From RYN-428 sp035551995 (GTDB taxonomy: Bacteria > Planctomycetota > Phycisphaerae > Tepidisphaerales > Tepidisphaeraceae): a DNA stretch of 64,000 nucleotides. A model generated the notes under the pieces. It saw only the letters and a program-made list of their open reading frames with translations. It ran no database searches and was not told the origin of the DNA. Position numbers and translations under genes: made by a program. Below, one piece after another: positions 20,935-30,249 of this stretch (position 1 is the stretch's first letter; the number at the start of each line of letters is the position of its first letter). The stretch covers positions 1 to 64,000 of the forward strand of contig DASZME010000097.1 in the NCBI GenBank assembly GCA_035551995.1, given 5' to 3'.

Positions 20935-21342
20935 TCAAGGGGAGATAAAAATCTTGTGTAATAAAGGTGGCCCCAGAATCAGCAATCCTACCGCAACCGA
21001 CGCAATGGAGGCGATCAGCACCATCCCCGCCGCCAAATCTTTGGCGGCCTTGGCCAGCGGGTGAATTCCGGGCGAGGCCAGATCAATCGCGCATTCGACG
21101 GCGGTGTTAAGGCCTTCAAGAATTAAAACCAGCGCAATGGTGAAAACGATGATCGCCCATTCAACCCGGCTGATGCGCAGCCAGCCACCCAGGGCGCAAG
21201 CCAACGCGCCGATCAACACTTCGATCCGCGCGTTCCTCTGTGTCCGCAGCAGATACCACACGCCGGCAAAGGCGAAGTAAAACGAGCGTGCAATTTTGAA
21301 CATCAGCCTGTTCGGCGGGCGATCCAGCGAGGTGATGGACAT
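20935..21342 (-). CDS. dgkA: Diacylglycerol kinase / undecaprenol kinase (DgkA family)
   Basis: This 135-residue membrane protein has an N-terminal amphipathic helix (FKIARSFYFAFAGVWYLLRTQRN) and three transmembrane helices. The family signature EGLNTAVECAIDL...HPLAKAAKDLAAGMVL contains the catalytic Glu and the ATP-binding Asp/Lys. Members phosphorylate diacylglycerol or undecaprenol at the inner membrane, recycling lipid carriers. In Gram-positive-like versions undecaprenol is preferred; sequence alone does not say which applies. It stands alone, with a terminator behind it and a decayed antitoxin gene in front. Confidence 0.93.
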   Translation of the reverse strand: MSITSLDRPPNRLMFKIARSFYFAFAGVWYLLRTQRNARIEVLIGALACALGGWLRISRVEWAIIVFTIALVLILEGLNTAVECAIDLASPGIHPLAKAAKDLAAGMVLIASIASVAVGLLILGPPLLHKIFISP

Positions 21343-21420
21343 AGGACAATAAGGATCATCGGTTTTTGCTCGCCGTCAATGGCAACGCCGAGTTGGGCAA
21401 GGGCGCCTGAATCGAAGAAC

Positions 21421-21567
21421 CGGCGATGCACGATCCGCAGTTAGTAAACCCAGCTTGGCGACGGTCCAGCCGAGGCGCTTGGCGAATTCGCGTTACGACA
21501 CGCCAGCCGGCGCCGGGAACTCCTCACGGAGCATTTTGTCTGGATGAATGGGATTGGGGGCATGCAT
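21421..21567 (-). pseudogene. HigA-type (XRE) antitoxin remnant
   Basis: Reading from an ATG at 21567 gives NPIHPDKMLREEFPAPAGVS, the typical opening of HigA antitoxins, then an in-frame TAA, then REFAKRLGWTVAKL and a shortened LLTADRAS. The family continues with a full helix-turn-helix and ~50 further residues that are not recognisable here. No HigB toxin gene is visible. I call this a dead antitoxin, with a nonsense codon and internal loss. Confidence 0.7.
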
Positions 21568-21576
21568 AAATAAACC

Positions 21577-22560
21577 TCAGTGATAATCGATTTTCTGCAC
21601 ATCGTACGCGCCATTTCGCCAGCGGAAATAATGCGGCTCGGCGACCCATAACTCCCCCGCCTCACGAATCACCACGCGGTTGCAATCGCGACCCGCCGCC
21701 GCCAGCATTCTGCGGATCGGCTCATCCATCGGTTCGTGGCTGAGCCGAAACGTCCCGTGATGGATCGGCAATATCGATGTGGCCTGGCAATGGCCCGCCA
21801 TCGCCCATGCCTGTTCCGGCGTCGCATGGGCGGCGACATAAGGGTCGTACGCGCCGATGCCGAGGATCGCAAGATCGACTTTCCCGATTTTTCGCAGCTC
21901 GTCATGATAAGCGGTATCACCGCCGTAAAGCACGCGACGATCGCCCGCTTCGATCAGGTAGGAATTAAATCCCCGGTGGCGATCATGAAACGTCCTGGCG
22001 CCCCAATGGACGGAAGGCAACGCGATCAGGCGCACGTCGGGACGGAACTGAAGTTTGTCGTCCCAATTCAATTCGGTCACTTTGCGGTAGCCGATGTCAT
22101 ATATGAGATCGCTTGTTCCGCGAGCCGTCACCACGGGGATTTTTTTGGGCAGGCGGGCGAGGGTCGGCCGATCCAGATGATCGAAATGGGCGTGGGAGAT
22201 CAAAATCAGATCGATCTCGGGAAGCTCGGCGATCGAGAGGGCCGGGGCCATCGTTCGTTTGGGACCTGCCGTCATCAGTCCCATACCGACGCCGACCCGG
22301 CTGGAAAAGACAGGGTCGGTGAGAATGGTGATGCCGCCGATTCGCAAAAGAACCGTGGCATGGCCGATCCAGGTCGCGGCCAATTCATAACTGGACCAAT
22401 GGCTCATATCCGGCTTATGCCGGGCCGGCGCCGGGGGATTGATCTGATCGAGCACCGCCAATCGTCCGCGGCTTCGTCCAAGACGATCCGCGACTTTCAA
22501 GGTCATGGGCCGATGCTTTGCCCAGTCCGCTATCTGTTTCCAACTCAATTCCGATTCCAC
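21577..22560 (-). CDS. Metallo-beta-lactamase-fold hydrolase (UlaG / NAPE-PLD-like)
   Basis: The 327-residue protein carries the metal-binding HxHxDH motif in SHAHFDHLD and further ligands in SVHWGA, GGDTAYH and the late PIHHGTF. The Trp-Ile-Gly-His-Ala (WIGHATVLLRI) and LTDPVFS motifs place it with the NAPE-hydrolysing phospholipase D/UlaG-like branch. Substrates in that branch range from N-acyl lipids to sugar lactones, so the reaction is not certain. No signal peptide is visible. The start is a GTG whose ribosome-binding site lies very close. The gene stands alone; the HigA remnant lies just downstream. Confidence 0.88.
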   Translation of the reverse strand: MESELSWKQIADWAKHRPMTLKVADRLGRSRGRLAVLDQINPPAPARHKPDMSHWSSYELAATWIGHATVLLRIGGITILTDPVFSSRVGVGMGLMTAGPKRTMAPALSIAELPEIDLILISHAHFDHLDRPTLARLPKKIPVVTARGTSDLIYDIGYRKVTELNWDDKLQFRPDVRLIALPSVHWGARTFHDRHRGFNSYLIEAGDRRVLYGGDTAYHDELRKIGKVDLAILGIGAYDPYVAAHATPEQAWAMAGHCQATSILPIHHGTFRLSHEPMDEPIRRMLAAAGRDCNRVVIREAGELWVAEPHYFRWRNGAYDVQKIDYH

Positions 22561-22627
22561 CTCTCTGTATAGAAGCGGAACATCATAGGCGACCCACGCG
22601 CGAATTGTTCAGGAGGCGAGCGAACAC

Positions 22628-22719
22628 CTGGAGCAATTTCCAGGTTGCTGGCGTTCCGCGTTTAGCGGCCCCCGCTAGCGGGGCGTTTTTCGCCACGCAA
22701 GGTCGCTTCACCAACATGA
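22628..22719. repeat. Dispersed ~92-base repeat, copy 1
   Basis: This intergenic copy holds a GC palindrome (cccccgctagcgggg, near 22671) flanked by caggttgctgg at one end and cgcttcaccaacatga at the other. On the minus strand it matches the copy at 59145-59206 exactly over a 21-base stretch and the copy at 54851-54939 over most of its length. It fills most of the gap between the hydrolase and DUF1552 genes. Confidence 0.8.
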
Positions 22720-22766
22720 GGAATGTTCTAAGTCGGCATATATTCTTCTGTGATGCGCGCGGAAAA

Positions 22767-24116
22767 CTAAATAAGCTCCTTGACGACGCCTTTCGACACG
22801 CCGCCCTGGAAGTTGTCCGGCAATGGCATGCCGACCCGGTCCACGACGGTTTGCCAGACGTTGGCCACGGGCACGTCCTTCTGCGGGAGATGGCCCTGGT
22901 GTTTCACGCCCAGCGCCGAGCCGCCGCAGAGAATCAGGGGGAGTTGTTTTTGAGAATGGGCATTGGTGCCGCCGTTGGTGGTGGCCCAGGCGGCGATTGT
23001 GTTGTCGAGCAGGGTGCCATGACCTTCTTTTACGCTCTTGAGCTTGCCGAGGAAGTAGGCCCATTCCGACAGATAAAGCACGTCGAGTTGCCGCCACATG
23101 GCGAGCTTGGCTTCCTCTTCATCGTGATGGGTGATCGAGTGAAGATCCCACTTGCTTTTCGTGAGGTAGGTATAGCACTTGGCCTCGTCCCCTTCAGAGC
23201 GGGGAATATGGCTGACGACGCGCGTGCTGTCGGTTTGGAAAGCCAGCGCGATCATGTCGAACATCAGGCGGGTGTATTCCGAGTAGCCGCGACCGTCGCC
23301 GGCGATGCGATCGCGCGGCGAGCCTTGGCCGAAGTCGGGTCGGTCCACTTTCGGCTTGGGCCGATCGATCCATTCGCCTTCGACCTTGATGCGTTCCTCC
23401 AGATCGCGGATCGAGGTGAAATACTGGTCGAGCCGTTCGCGATCGGCGGCGCCGACGCGGCGTTGAAGAGCGGCGGCCTGTTGCTTGATCGAATCCAGCA
23501 GGCTGGCGCGCCGCGCCATCGCTTGTTTGGCCGTCGCGAGTGTTTTATTGTCTTCGTTGCCGAAGAGTTTCTCGAAGAGCACTTCGGGCCGATTCTCCGG
23601 CGTGATGGGCGTATGGTTTTTGCTCCACGAAAGCGTGGACGGAAACGGCCCGCCGAAGCCGGTCTCGCGCACGGTGCCGAGCACGAGCGAGGGGAATCGC
23701 GTTTTGGCGCCGTGATAGGCGGCAAGCTGCTGATCGACCGACGTGAGCGTCTTGGCGTTGCGCACGGTGTTGACCCCCGTGAGCAGACAGCTGCACGAGC
23801 CATGGCCGCCGGTGAAGGACGTCAGGTCGGTCAGCACGGTGCAATCGTCCTTGAACGGCGCAAGCGGCCGCAGCGATGACGAGAGCGTGTAGTTCTTGCC
23901 GGTATCGGTCGGCGTGAAGGAGCGAATTTCCACGCCCAGACCCCAATAGGTGAACATCGTGCGGCGTGGGATTTCGCTGGCCGCCATCGAGCCGGCGGTG
24001 GTGATGTCCTTGGCGTTGGCGCTCATCGCTTCGAGCCATGGCAGCGCGAGCGTTACGCCAAGGCCTTTCAGAAATGTTCGCCGCGGAAGACGCCAGCCGT
24101 GAGTGTTGATGTTCAT
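22767..24116 (-). CDS. DUF1552 secreted protein
   Basis: The 449-residue product begins with a twin-arginine-like leader (RLPRRTFLKGLGVTLALPWLE), so it is probably exported folded. The rest is a DUF1552 domain: RRTMFTYWGLGVEI, DCTVLTDLTSFTGGHGSCSC-type segment (shortened here), RLDQYFTSIRDLEERI and NTIAAWATTNGGTNAHSQ near the C terminus. DUF1552 is found almost wholly in planctomycetes and related groups, next to DUF1592-type cytochrome proteins as here (30 bases apart, same strand). The biochemical role is not established; a partner role in extracellular oxidation is an inference from gene pairing. Confidence 0.9.
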   Translation of the reverse strand: MNINTHGWRLPRRTFLKGLGVTLALPWLEAMSANAKDITTAGSMAASEIPRRTMFTYWGLGVEIRSFTPTDTGKNYTLSSSLRPLAPFKDDCTVLTDLTSFTGGHGSCSCLLTGVNTVRNAKTLTSVDQQLAAYHGAKTRFPSLVLGTVRETGFGGPFPSTLSWSKNHTPITPENRPEVLFEKLFGNEDNKTLATAKQAMARRASLLDSIKQQAAALQRRVGAADRERLDQYFTSIRDLEERIKVEGEWIDRPKPKVDRPDFGQGSPRDRIAGDGRGYSEYTRLMFDMIALAFQTDSTRVVSHIPRSEGDEAKCYTYLTKSKWDLHSITHHDEEEAKLAMWRQLDVLYLSEWAYFLGKLKSVKEGHGTLLDNTIAAWATTNGGTNAHSQKQLPLILCGGSALGVKHQGHLPQKDVPVANVWQTVVDRVGMPLPDNFQGGVSKGVVKELI

Positions 24117-24146
24117 GATAGAGAATGTTCCTAAAGTCGTTCCGCG

Positions 24147-26867
24147 CTACCTCGTTTGAAAATAATCGCTTGCCACGGTGGCCTGAATGATGTCCTGCAA
24201 ATGAGAGTCATTCCTGGCCGCCTGCGCCACGATGTCATCGACGGTAAGATGATCCCCATAGTTGATGGCGCGGCCCAGCGCGTAACAGAGTAGTTTTTCG
24301 GTAAACGCCTTGATGAACGCCTGCTTCTGGGCCAGGAGCGCCGCTTTGAATTCCTGCACGCTTTTGAATTCAGTCCCGTCGGGCAGATTGCCGCTGACGT
24401 CCAGCGCCGGCGAATTTTTATCGCCGCGCATTCCTTCGCCGTTCTGGCGATCGCGCCACATGCCGGTCGCGTCATAGTTTTCCAACGCCATTCCGAAGGG
24501 ATCGACGCGAGCATGGCAACTGGCGCAGCTTGCCGAACTGCGATGCTGCTCGAGCCGGGCGCGAACGCTGAGTTTCTTGTCCTTGATGACAGGCAGATCG
24601 CCGACATTGGGCGGCGGCGGAGGCACGGGCTGATTCCACAAAGTGTCGAGCACCCACGCGGCCCGGCGAACCGGAAGCGTTCGCGTGCCGTCGGCCAGGT
24701 AGGTCAGAATCCCCGACATTCCCAGCACGCCGCCGCGACGACCGTCGCCGGGAGCGGGCACGCGCCGGAACTGGTCTCCCTGCACGCCGTCAATTCCGTA
24801 ATGCGTCGCCAGCCGCTCATTCACGACCAGGAAATCGCTGTCGAGGAAACTGGCGACGGGCAGATCCTGTTTCAAAACCTCGTTGAAGAACTCCAACGGC
24901 TCGCGCTTTGAGCTGTCGCGCAGCGCATCGTCATAGAACTTGTAAAAATCACGATTCGGCGGATTGCCGTTGTCAAAGTTGCGGACGCCAAGCCACTGTC
25001 CGGCAAAATTGCGGACAAACTCCCATCCCTTTGGATCGGCGATCATCCGCTTCACCTGCGCCCGCAGGACCAGCGGATCTTGCAGCTTGTCCTGCGCCGC
25101 CAGGCGATACAACTCATCGTCGGGCGCGCTGTTCCACAGGAAGTACGAAAGCCGACTGGCGAATTGCCACCCGTCGAGCCGTTGCGGGCCGGGCTGTTGC
25201 TTTGACGAAACCGGCGCGGGATTTCCCTCACTGCCGACGTACAAAAACGTCGGCGAGCAGAGGACGTTTTTCAACCCCTCGCGTACGGCGAGTTTAAAAG
25301 ATAAGTTGCCGTCGGCCTTGGCCGCCAGCGTCCATTTCACGACCCGGTCCAATTCGTCCGTGGTCACCGGCCGGCGATACGCCTTGGGCAGAAACCTGGC
25401 GAATATCTCGCGGAGATACGCGTCGTCTTCGCGATCTTCGCCGGCGAAAAATAATGTCGTGCGGCCCTTTGGCGGCCATTCCACCAATGGCCCTTCCCAT
25501 TGCATCTTGCCCAACCACAACCGAGGCCGCTTGGCGATGTCGAGTTTCGGATTGTAAATCCAGTACGTCCCATCGAAGCTCTTGCGGTTCTCGTCCGCCG
25601 CCGCGATCGCTTCCTTGGATTTGATCCGCAGCTTGGCGATTTCCGCTTCGGATTTTTTCTCGCGGATGGCTCGATCGATATCGCCGGCGACGATCACCTG
25701 ATGCCACTGCACGTCCCAATATCCCGGATTGGTAATAACTGCTTCTTTTCTCTCGCCGAAGTTCCAGCTGATTGACCACGATCGGCGCATGCCCTGAGGA
25801 CCCGATTGGAGGTACATAAGAAACTCGTATTCCTTTGGGGAATCGAGCGGCGCGTCGATCACCGCGCTTTTGATGACCTCCACGGGGCTTCCCTCGCCGA
25901 ACTTGATGGTGAGGCGAACGTCCTTCTGCGTTTCCATGCCCTGGCCGGCAAAGGCGCCGGCCTTGATCCGAAATTTGTACCAGCCGTCCCGCGTGACGCC
26001 TTTATTGCCCCAGTCATAGTTGTAAAATCTGCAACCGGCGAGGTATTCGATGCCGCCGTTTTTGATCGTCCAATCAAACGGTCCGTGCGGCACATACCGT
26101 CTTTCCTTCGAGTTCCACTGTTGAAAGCCCGAGACCGGAATCATGCTGAGCGGCTCTTTCAGATTTGCGACAAATTCCGGCGTGGGGTTGTCTTCCATCA
26201 CTTTGCCGGTCGCATCCCTGTAGGCGACGTTGATTCCGTGAACGTATTTTTCCTTTGTGCCGTCCCAGGTGAGCTGTTGCAGTTTCGGCTTTTCGTTGAG
26301 AACCGCCTCGTCCAGCACCAGATCGGCCACGGCCATGTACTGATCGAGTTGCCCTTCGTCCATGAACAGGCTTGCCGCTCCGCGGTCAAACCCGCCGACC
26401 TTTCCGTCGGCGGGGAGTTCCTTTTCGACGCGCCGCGCGAAGTTTTCGTCGAGGGAAAAGATGTCGCGCACGGTGTTGGCATATTCGGCGCGGTTGAGCC
26501 GCCGCATCGGCGAGCGCCCGCCGGCCTTCAGCGCCGCCAATTCCGTCTCGTGCAATTTTCCCGCAACCCACGATGTGACGACAGACGCCTCTTTGGCGTC
26601 AGGCCGCGGCTTGGTTTTCGGCGGCATCTGGCCGGAGCTGATCTTGTCCATCACCGCTTTCCACTGATCGGCGGCGTTTCCGGCCGTGAAATCGTCGGTG
26701 AGCAGATCGATGCGGAACCCCGCCCGCGCTGAGTCGGCGTCATGGCAGTCATAACAATGTGACTGGATGAATTCCCCTGTATGTTTCGGCAATCCACCGG
26801 CATTCGCCGACGCCATTGGAATGAAAACGAGGCTGCTTGCGAAAATGCGAAGTTTTCTGGGGATCAC
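24147..26867 (-). CDS. DUF1587/1592/1588/1585 secreted haem protein (PSD-type)
   Basis: This 906-residue protein has a signal peptide (GTG start, cleavage near Ala22-24), then a cytochrome-c-like CYDCH motif at residues 38-42 and the domains DUF1587 (RRLNRAEYANTVRDI), a carbohydrate-binding-like beta region (~200-400), DUF1592 (RFLPKAYRRPVTTDELD), DUF1588 with a second CxxCH motif (CASCHARVDPFGMALENYD, near residue 780) and DUF1585 at the C terminus. Its complete domain order matches the large planctomycete family that accompanies DUF1552 proteins. It is the upstream gene of a two-gene unit with DUF1552. Redox and polymer degradation have been suggested for the family; no substrate is proven. 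Confidence 0.92.
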   Translation of the reverse strand: MIPRKLRIFASSLVFIPMASANAGGLPKHTGEFIQSHCYDCHDADSARAGFRIDLLTDDFTAGNAADQWKAVMDKISSGQMPPKTKPRPDAKEASVVTSWVAGKLHETELAALKAGGRSPMRRLNRAEYANTVRDIFSLDENFARRVEKELPADGKVGGFDRGAASLFMDEGQLDQYMAVADLVLDEAVLNEKPKLQQLTWDGTKEKYVHGINVAYRDATGKVMEDNPTPEFVANLKEPLSMIPVSGFQQWNSKERRYVPHGPFDWTIKNGGIEYLAGCRFYNYDWGNKGVTRDGWYKFRIKAGAFAGQGMETQKDVRLTIKFGEGSPVEVIKSAVIDAPLDSPKEYEFLMYLQSGPQGMRRSWSISWNFGERKEAVITNPGYWDVQWHQVIVAGDIDRAIREKKSEAEIAKLRIKSKEAIAAADENRKSFDGTYWIYNPKLDIAKRPRLWLGKMQWEGPLVEWPPKGRTTLFFAGEDREDDAYLREIFARFLPKAYRRPVTTDELDRVVKWTLAAKADGNLSFKLAVREGLKNVLCSPTFLYVGSEGNPAPVSSKQQPGPQRLDGWQFASRLSYFLWNSAPDDELYRLAAQDKLQDPLVLRAQVKRMIADPKGWEFVRNFAGQWLGVRNFDNGNPPNRDFYKFYDDALRDSSKREPLEFFNEVLKQDLPVASFLDSDFLVVNERLATHYGIDGVQGDQFRRVPAPGDGRRGGVLGMSGILTYLADGTRTLPVRRAAWVLDTLWNQPVPPPPPNVGDLPVIKDKKLSVRARLEQHRSSASCASCHARVDPFGMALENYDATGMWRDRQNGEGMRGDKNSPALDVSGNLPDGTEFKSVQEFKAALLAQKQAFIKAFTEKLLCYALGRAINYGDHLTVDDIVAQAARNDSHLQDIIQATVASDYFQTR

Positions 26868-27053
26868 GTTACGTTGTAGTCTCCAACGCCATGGGTGTTT
26901 ATCCGCGACTCGGCCCCATTTTATATTGTTGGCTTTTCAATAGAATTAAACCACGCTGGCCCGCCCGCGATTTGCGCGACGCCGGCGCGGTGGGTCTGAT
27001 ACAGGTCGCGGGGCGGGCTTTGTAGAGGTCGCGAAATAGTCGACGGGCAGCTT

Positions 27054-27467
27054 ATGGACGATTCCAAAGATGAAACTCAGCCGTCCCCCGGCTCACCGCC
27101 TCCCGATGCGATAAGTCCGCCGTCAACCGCGTCAGGGGCGCCTCCCGGACCGTTAGGTTATGAATCTCCGCGCGATCGGATCGAGCCGACGGGCGACAGA
27201 ACGACTTGCCGGGCAGTCTTCATCATCACATTTATCACAGGATACTTCACCATGTTTTTCGTCGTTGGCGCATTTGCAAACCGATTCGAAAAAGCCCTCA
27301 CCCTGGGCTGCATCGGCGGCCTTTTGGCCTTGACGTCCCTCCTGCTGGTGAAGATTACCGCGCGGCCGGTGGGTTGGTCGCCGCCGGCGCGGTGGGCCGC
27401 GGCCGGCCTATTGACCGGCGTGGGCGTTGCGCTTCTCTTGGGCGGAATTTGTTTTACGTTGCCGTAG
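27054..27467 (+). CDS. Hypothetical membrane protein
   Basis: The 137-residue product has a Pro/Ser-rich, acidic, probably disordered N terminus (residues 1-50), followed by three predicted transmembrane helices (about 53-75, 82-100 and 110-135). I do not recognise a family. It sits 62 bases before hldE on the same strand and may be co-transcribed. It diverges from the DUF1592 gene; the 186-base gap between them contains AT-rich DNA (tatattg near 26923) that may hold promoters, but none is certain. Confidence 0.6.
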   Translation: MDDSKDETQPSPGSPPPDAISPPSTASGAPPGPLGYESPRDRIEPTGDRTTCRAVFIITFITGYFTMFFVVGAFANRFEKALTLGCIGGLLALTSLLLVKITARPVGWSPPARWAAAGLLTGVGVALLLGGICFTLP

Positions 27468-27529
27468 CTCCGTGAAATGATTCATTGGACTTATTTCCGT
27501 CTTCTCCGCCGATCAATACAATTCGAGTC

Positions 27530-29011
27530 ATGTCAACCCCGCTGATCGAGATCGTGGACCGCCTGCCCGCCAGCACCATCGTTCTGGTCGGTGATTTAAT
27601 GATGGATCGATACCTTTACGGCAACGCCGAGCGGCTTTCGCCGGAGGCGCCGGTGCCGGTGTTGCACTATCGGCGGGAGGAATTGCGCCTCGGCGGAGCG
27701 GGCGGCGTCGCGGCCAACCTCGCGGCGCTGGGCGCCAAGGTGGACGTGGTCGGCGTAATCGGGGCGGACGAAACCGGAAAGTCGCTGGCCAAACATCTCA
27801 CCGATTGCGGCGCGTCGGCGCATCGCCTGGTCGAAGACGCCGATCGGCCGACCACGTGCAAAGTGCGATTGGTGGGCTTGGCGCAACACCGCCATCCGCA
27901 GCAGATGATGCGGCTGGATTTTGAAGAGCAGTCGCCGTTGAAAGCGGAAATCTGCGAGCGAATCGTGGAGCGCGTCGCGCAAGCCCTCGAAGGGGCGGCG
28001 ATGCTTTGTATCGAAGATTATAATAAAGGATTGCTCGGCGGCGACGTGTGCCGACGGCTGATCGGGTTGGCGCGCGAACGCGGCGTGCCGGTGCTCATCG
28101 ATCCGGCGAATATCTCGGACTACTCGAAATATGCCGGCGCCACGGCGCTTAAGCTCAATCGCACGGAAACGGAAAAAGCGACCGGATTGCCGGCGATGGA
28201 GGAGTCGCAATATTCGGCGGCCGCGGAATGGCTTTTAAATAAGCTCGGGCTCGAGGCGGCGATCGTGACGCTCGACAAAAACGGCGCGTTTCTCGCGACG
28301 CGCGACGGCGAAAGAAGATGGCTCAAGACGCGACAACGCCAGGTGTACGACGTCACCGGCGCCGGAGACATGGTGCTGGCGATGTTGGCGGTGGCGCGGA
28401 CGGCGGGGGCGACGTGGGAACAATCCGTTGCCCTGGCGAACGTGGCGGGCGGGTTGGAGGTCGAGCGGTTTGGCTCGGTCCCGATTAAGCCGCGCGAGAT
28501 CATCGACGAACTGCTCAGCGAGGCGCACGAACATCAGGGGAAAGAGCGGACACTGGAACAACTCGCCCGCGAATTGCAGTTTCATCGATCGACGGGAAAG
28601 AAAATCGTTTTTACCAACGGCTGCTTCGATCTAATTCACCTTGGGCATGTCAAATATTTTCAGTTCGCCAAGCGGCAAGGGGATTTGCTCGTGGTCGGCG
28701 TGAACACCGATGCGAGCATCAGCCGCCTCAAGGGACCCAAACGGCCGATCATCGGAGAGCACGATCGGCTTGGCGTTTTGGAGGAGCTCGAGAGCATCGA
28801 CTATCTCGTGCGCTTCGACGACGACACGCCGCTTCGGCTGATCGAGGCGATCAGGCCCGACGTACTTGTGAAAGGCGCCGACTATAAAAAAGAGCAGGTT
28901 GTGGGATGGGACGTGGTGGAGTCGATCGGCGGCAAGGTGGCCCTGGCGCCGCTCATCGACGGCCGGAGCACGTCATCGGTCATCCAGCGCATCATCGAGA
29001 CCAATTCGTAA
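27530..29011 (+). CDS. hldE: Bifunctional heptose 7-phosphate kinase / heptose 1-phosphate adenylyltransferase
   Basis: The 493-residue product joins two domains. Residues ~1-325 are a PfkB/ribokinase-type kinase (GDLMMDRYLYG, LGGAGGVAANLA, DVTGAGDMVLA). Residues ~350-490 are a cytidylyltransferase-like domain with the signature TNGCFDLIHLGHVKYF and a late SSVIQRI (ISTT/SS-type loop). Together they make ADP-heptose for the lipopolysaccharide inner core, implying a Gram-negative-type envelope. Both active-site motifs are intact. ATG 27530 is preferred over a frame extension to 27485, which adds residues unlike the family. Confidence 0.96.
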   Translation: MSTPLIEIVDRLPASTIVLVGDLMMDRYLYGNAERLSPEAPVPVLHYRREELRLGGAGGVAANLAALGAKVDVVGVIGADETGKSLAKHLTDCGASAHRLVEDADRPTTCKVRLVGLAQHRHPQQMMRLDFEEQSPLKAEICERIVERVAQALEGAAMLCIEDYNKGLLGGDVCRRLIGLARERGVPVLIDPANISDYSKYAGATALKLNRTETEKATGLPAMEESQYSAAAEWLLNKLGLEAAIVTLDKNGAFLATRDGERRWLKTRQRQVYDVTGAGDMVLAMLAVARTAGATWEQSVALANVAGGLEVERFGSVPIKPREIIDELLSEAHEHQGKERTLEQLARELQFHRSTGKKIVFTNGCFDLIHLGHVKYFQFAKRQGDLLVVGVNTDASISRLKGPKRPIIGEHDRLGVLEELESIDYLVRFDDDTPLRLIEAIRPDVLVKGADYKKEQVVGWDVVESIGGKVALAPLIDGRSTSSVIQRIIETNS

Positions 29012-29036
29012 ACGCGGTCTCGTTGGCGCAGTGGTT

Positions 29037-29561
29037 CTAATGCGGCGAAGGCGCGTTGTCTTCGACCGTCACCGGCGCCGGAGGCGTTGGAGACCCGTCA
29101 GGACAGTGTGGCGTCATCACCTTCTGAAATGCGGCATATTCTTGCGGCGTTCCGTTGAGAACATAAGCCCACTTCTCGTCGGCCGGGCGCTTGATCTTAA
29201 TCCCCCTGACCTGCAACTGCGCTTCCAGCGGTGGAACTCCCTGGCGGATTTGGCCTTCAATGGCTTCTTTGGTGGAGATGTCAAACATCTCGAGGCGCTG
29301 AACGAACGGCTTGCCGTCGGCACATTTATAGAGATAGGCGCGAACAGCCTGTTTCCCGTTGTGATCGTACGGCGGAACATTCTTGGCGTCGTCGATATAC
29401 CAGGTCTTTCCGTCGTCGTCGGAGTAATAGGAACGACTCGACAACTTCGGCACATGCGAACCTTTGGGCATCAGCAAGAAACCGAGCGCGCATCCGATCA
29501 CGACGACCGCCACGATCAATGTCGCCACCGGTTTTTCATTAATTGTTTCTCGAATTCCCAC
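29037..29561 (-). CDS. Hypothetical membrane-anchored protein
   Basis: The 174-residue product has one N-terminal transmembrane segment (ATLIVAVVVIGCALGFLLM) and a soluble domain beginning SYYSDDDGKTWYIDDAKNVPP and containing DHNGKQAVRAYLYKC. That phrase recurs, to my recollection, in small planctomycete proteins of no known function. The C terminus is Pro-rich. A GTG start is preceded by aaggaa. The gene converges with hldE, with a 25-base gap between stops. Confidence 0.7.
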   Translation of the reverse strand: MGIRETINEKPVATLIVAVVVIGCALGFLLMPKGSHVPKLSSRSYYSDDDGKTWYIDDAKNVPPYDHNGKQAVRAYLYKCADGKPFVQRLEMFDISTKEAIEGQIRQGVPPLEAQLQVRGIKIKRPADEKWAYVLNGTPQEYAAFQKVMTPHCPDGSPTPPAPVTVEDNAPSPH

Positions 29562-29794
29562 AAATTTTTCCTTCTGGTGTGCGGTTCGCTCACGCCAATC
29601 TTGATTGATCGTTCAAAAGGTTCGTCGCTGCCGCGTGGATGGTAAGGGGGCCGGAAGGGCGTGACAAGATGCGCGCGTTTGGGTTTTTTGGCGCTGCACG
29701 AATCGGCGAACGGCTTTATAAATCAAAGTAGTGAACGGTCGCGACAAACGTTTGTCGCGGCCGATTGAAAGTAGTAATCGAAAGGAGTTCTATC

Positions 29795-30085
29795 ATGTCT
29801 CGCATGGACACCGGAAACTCGCAGAACGCGGCGGCGGGAGTGAGCGACACCGCTCAGCAAGTCGGCCAGAATCTTCGTGACCTCGGTTCGCAGGTTCGCG
29901 ACGCGGCCAAGGAAAAGTACGACCAGTACACCGACCAGGCCCGCGCTTACGTCGATCAAGGGCGCGAAGCCGCCCAGGAATGGGAGCATACGCTCGAATC
30001 CTACATGCAGGAAAAACCGCTTCAGGCGCTGGCGATCGCCGCGGGGGTAGGGCTGCTTTTGGGTCTGCTCTGGAAACGAAGCTGA
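29795..30085 (+). CDS. DUF883 (ElaB/YqjD-like) membrane-associated protein
   Basis: This 96-residue protein is mostly an amphipathic helix (TAQQVGQNLRDLGSQVRDAAKE and onward) followed by a hydrophobic C-terminal helix (ALAIAAGVGLLLGLLWKRS). That build, and the GLLLGLL(W/L) ending, mark the DUF883 family. In Escherichia coli the YqjD member is an inner-membrane, ribosome-binding, stationary-phase protein. ATG 29795 follows aaaggag at six bases and is preferred to an upstream start at 29765. It heads a three-gene set resembling yqjD-yqjE-yqjK. Confidence 0.85.
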   Translation: MSRMDTGNSQNAAAGVSDTAQQVGQNLRDLGSQVRDAAKEKYDQYTDQARAYVDQGREAAQEWEHTLESYMQEKPLQALAIAAGVGLLLGLLWKRS

Positions 30086-30249
30086 GCCGCCGTTTTGTTC
30101 AGCACGCGATTTTGGCCACGGATTCTTCCCGGATCGTCGCGGGATAAAAGCGGATACGGTTTTCGTTTTCATCCCCGACGATGCGGGAGATTTTGTCCGG
30201 AGATTCGTTAACGGCGTTGTGGGTGCGCTGCTTCCAAAAGGATACTGCC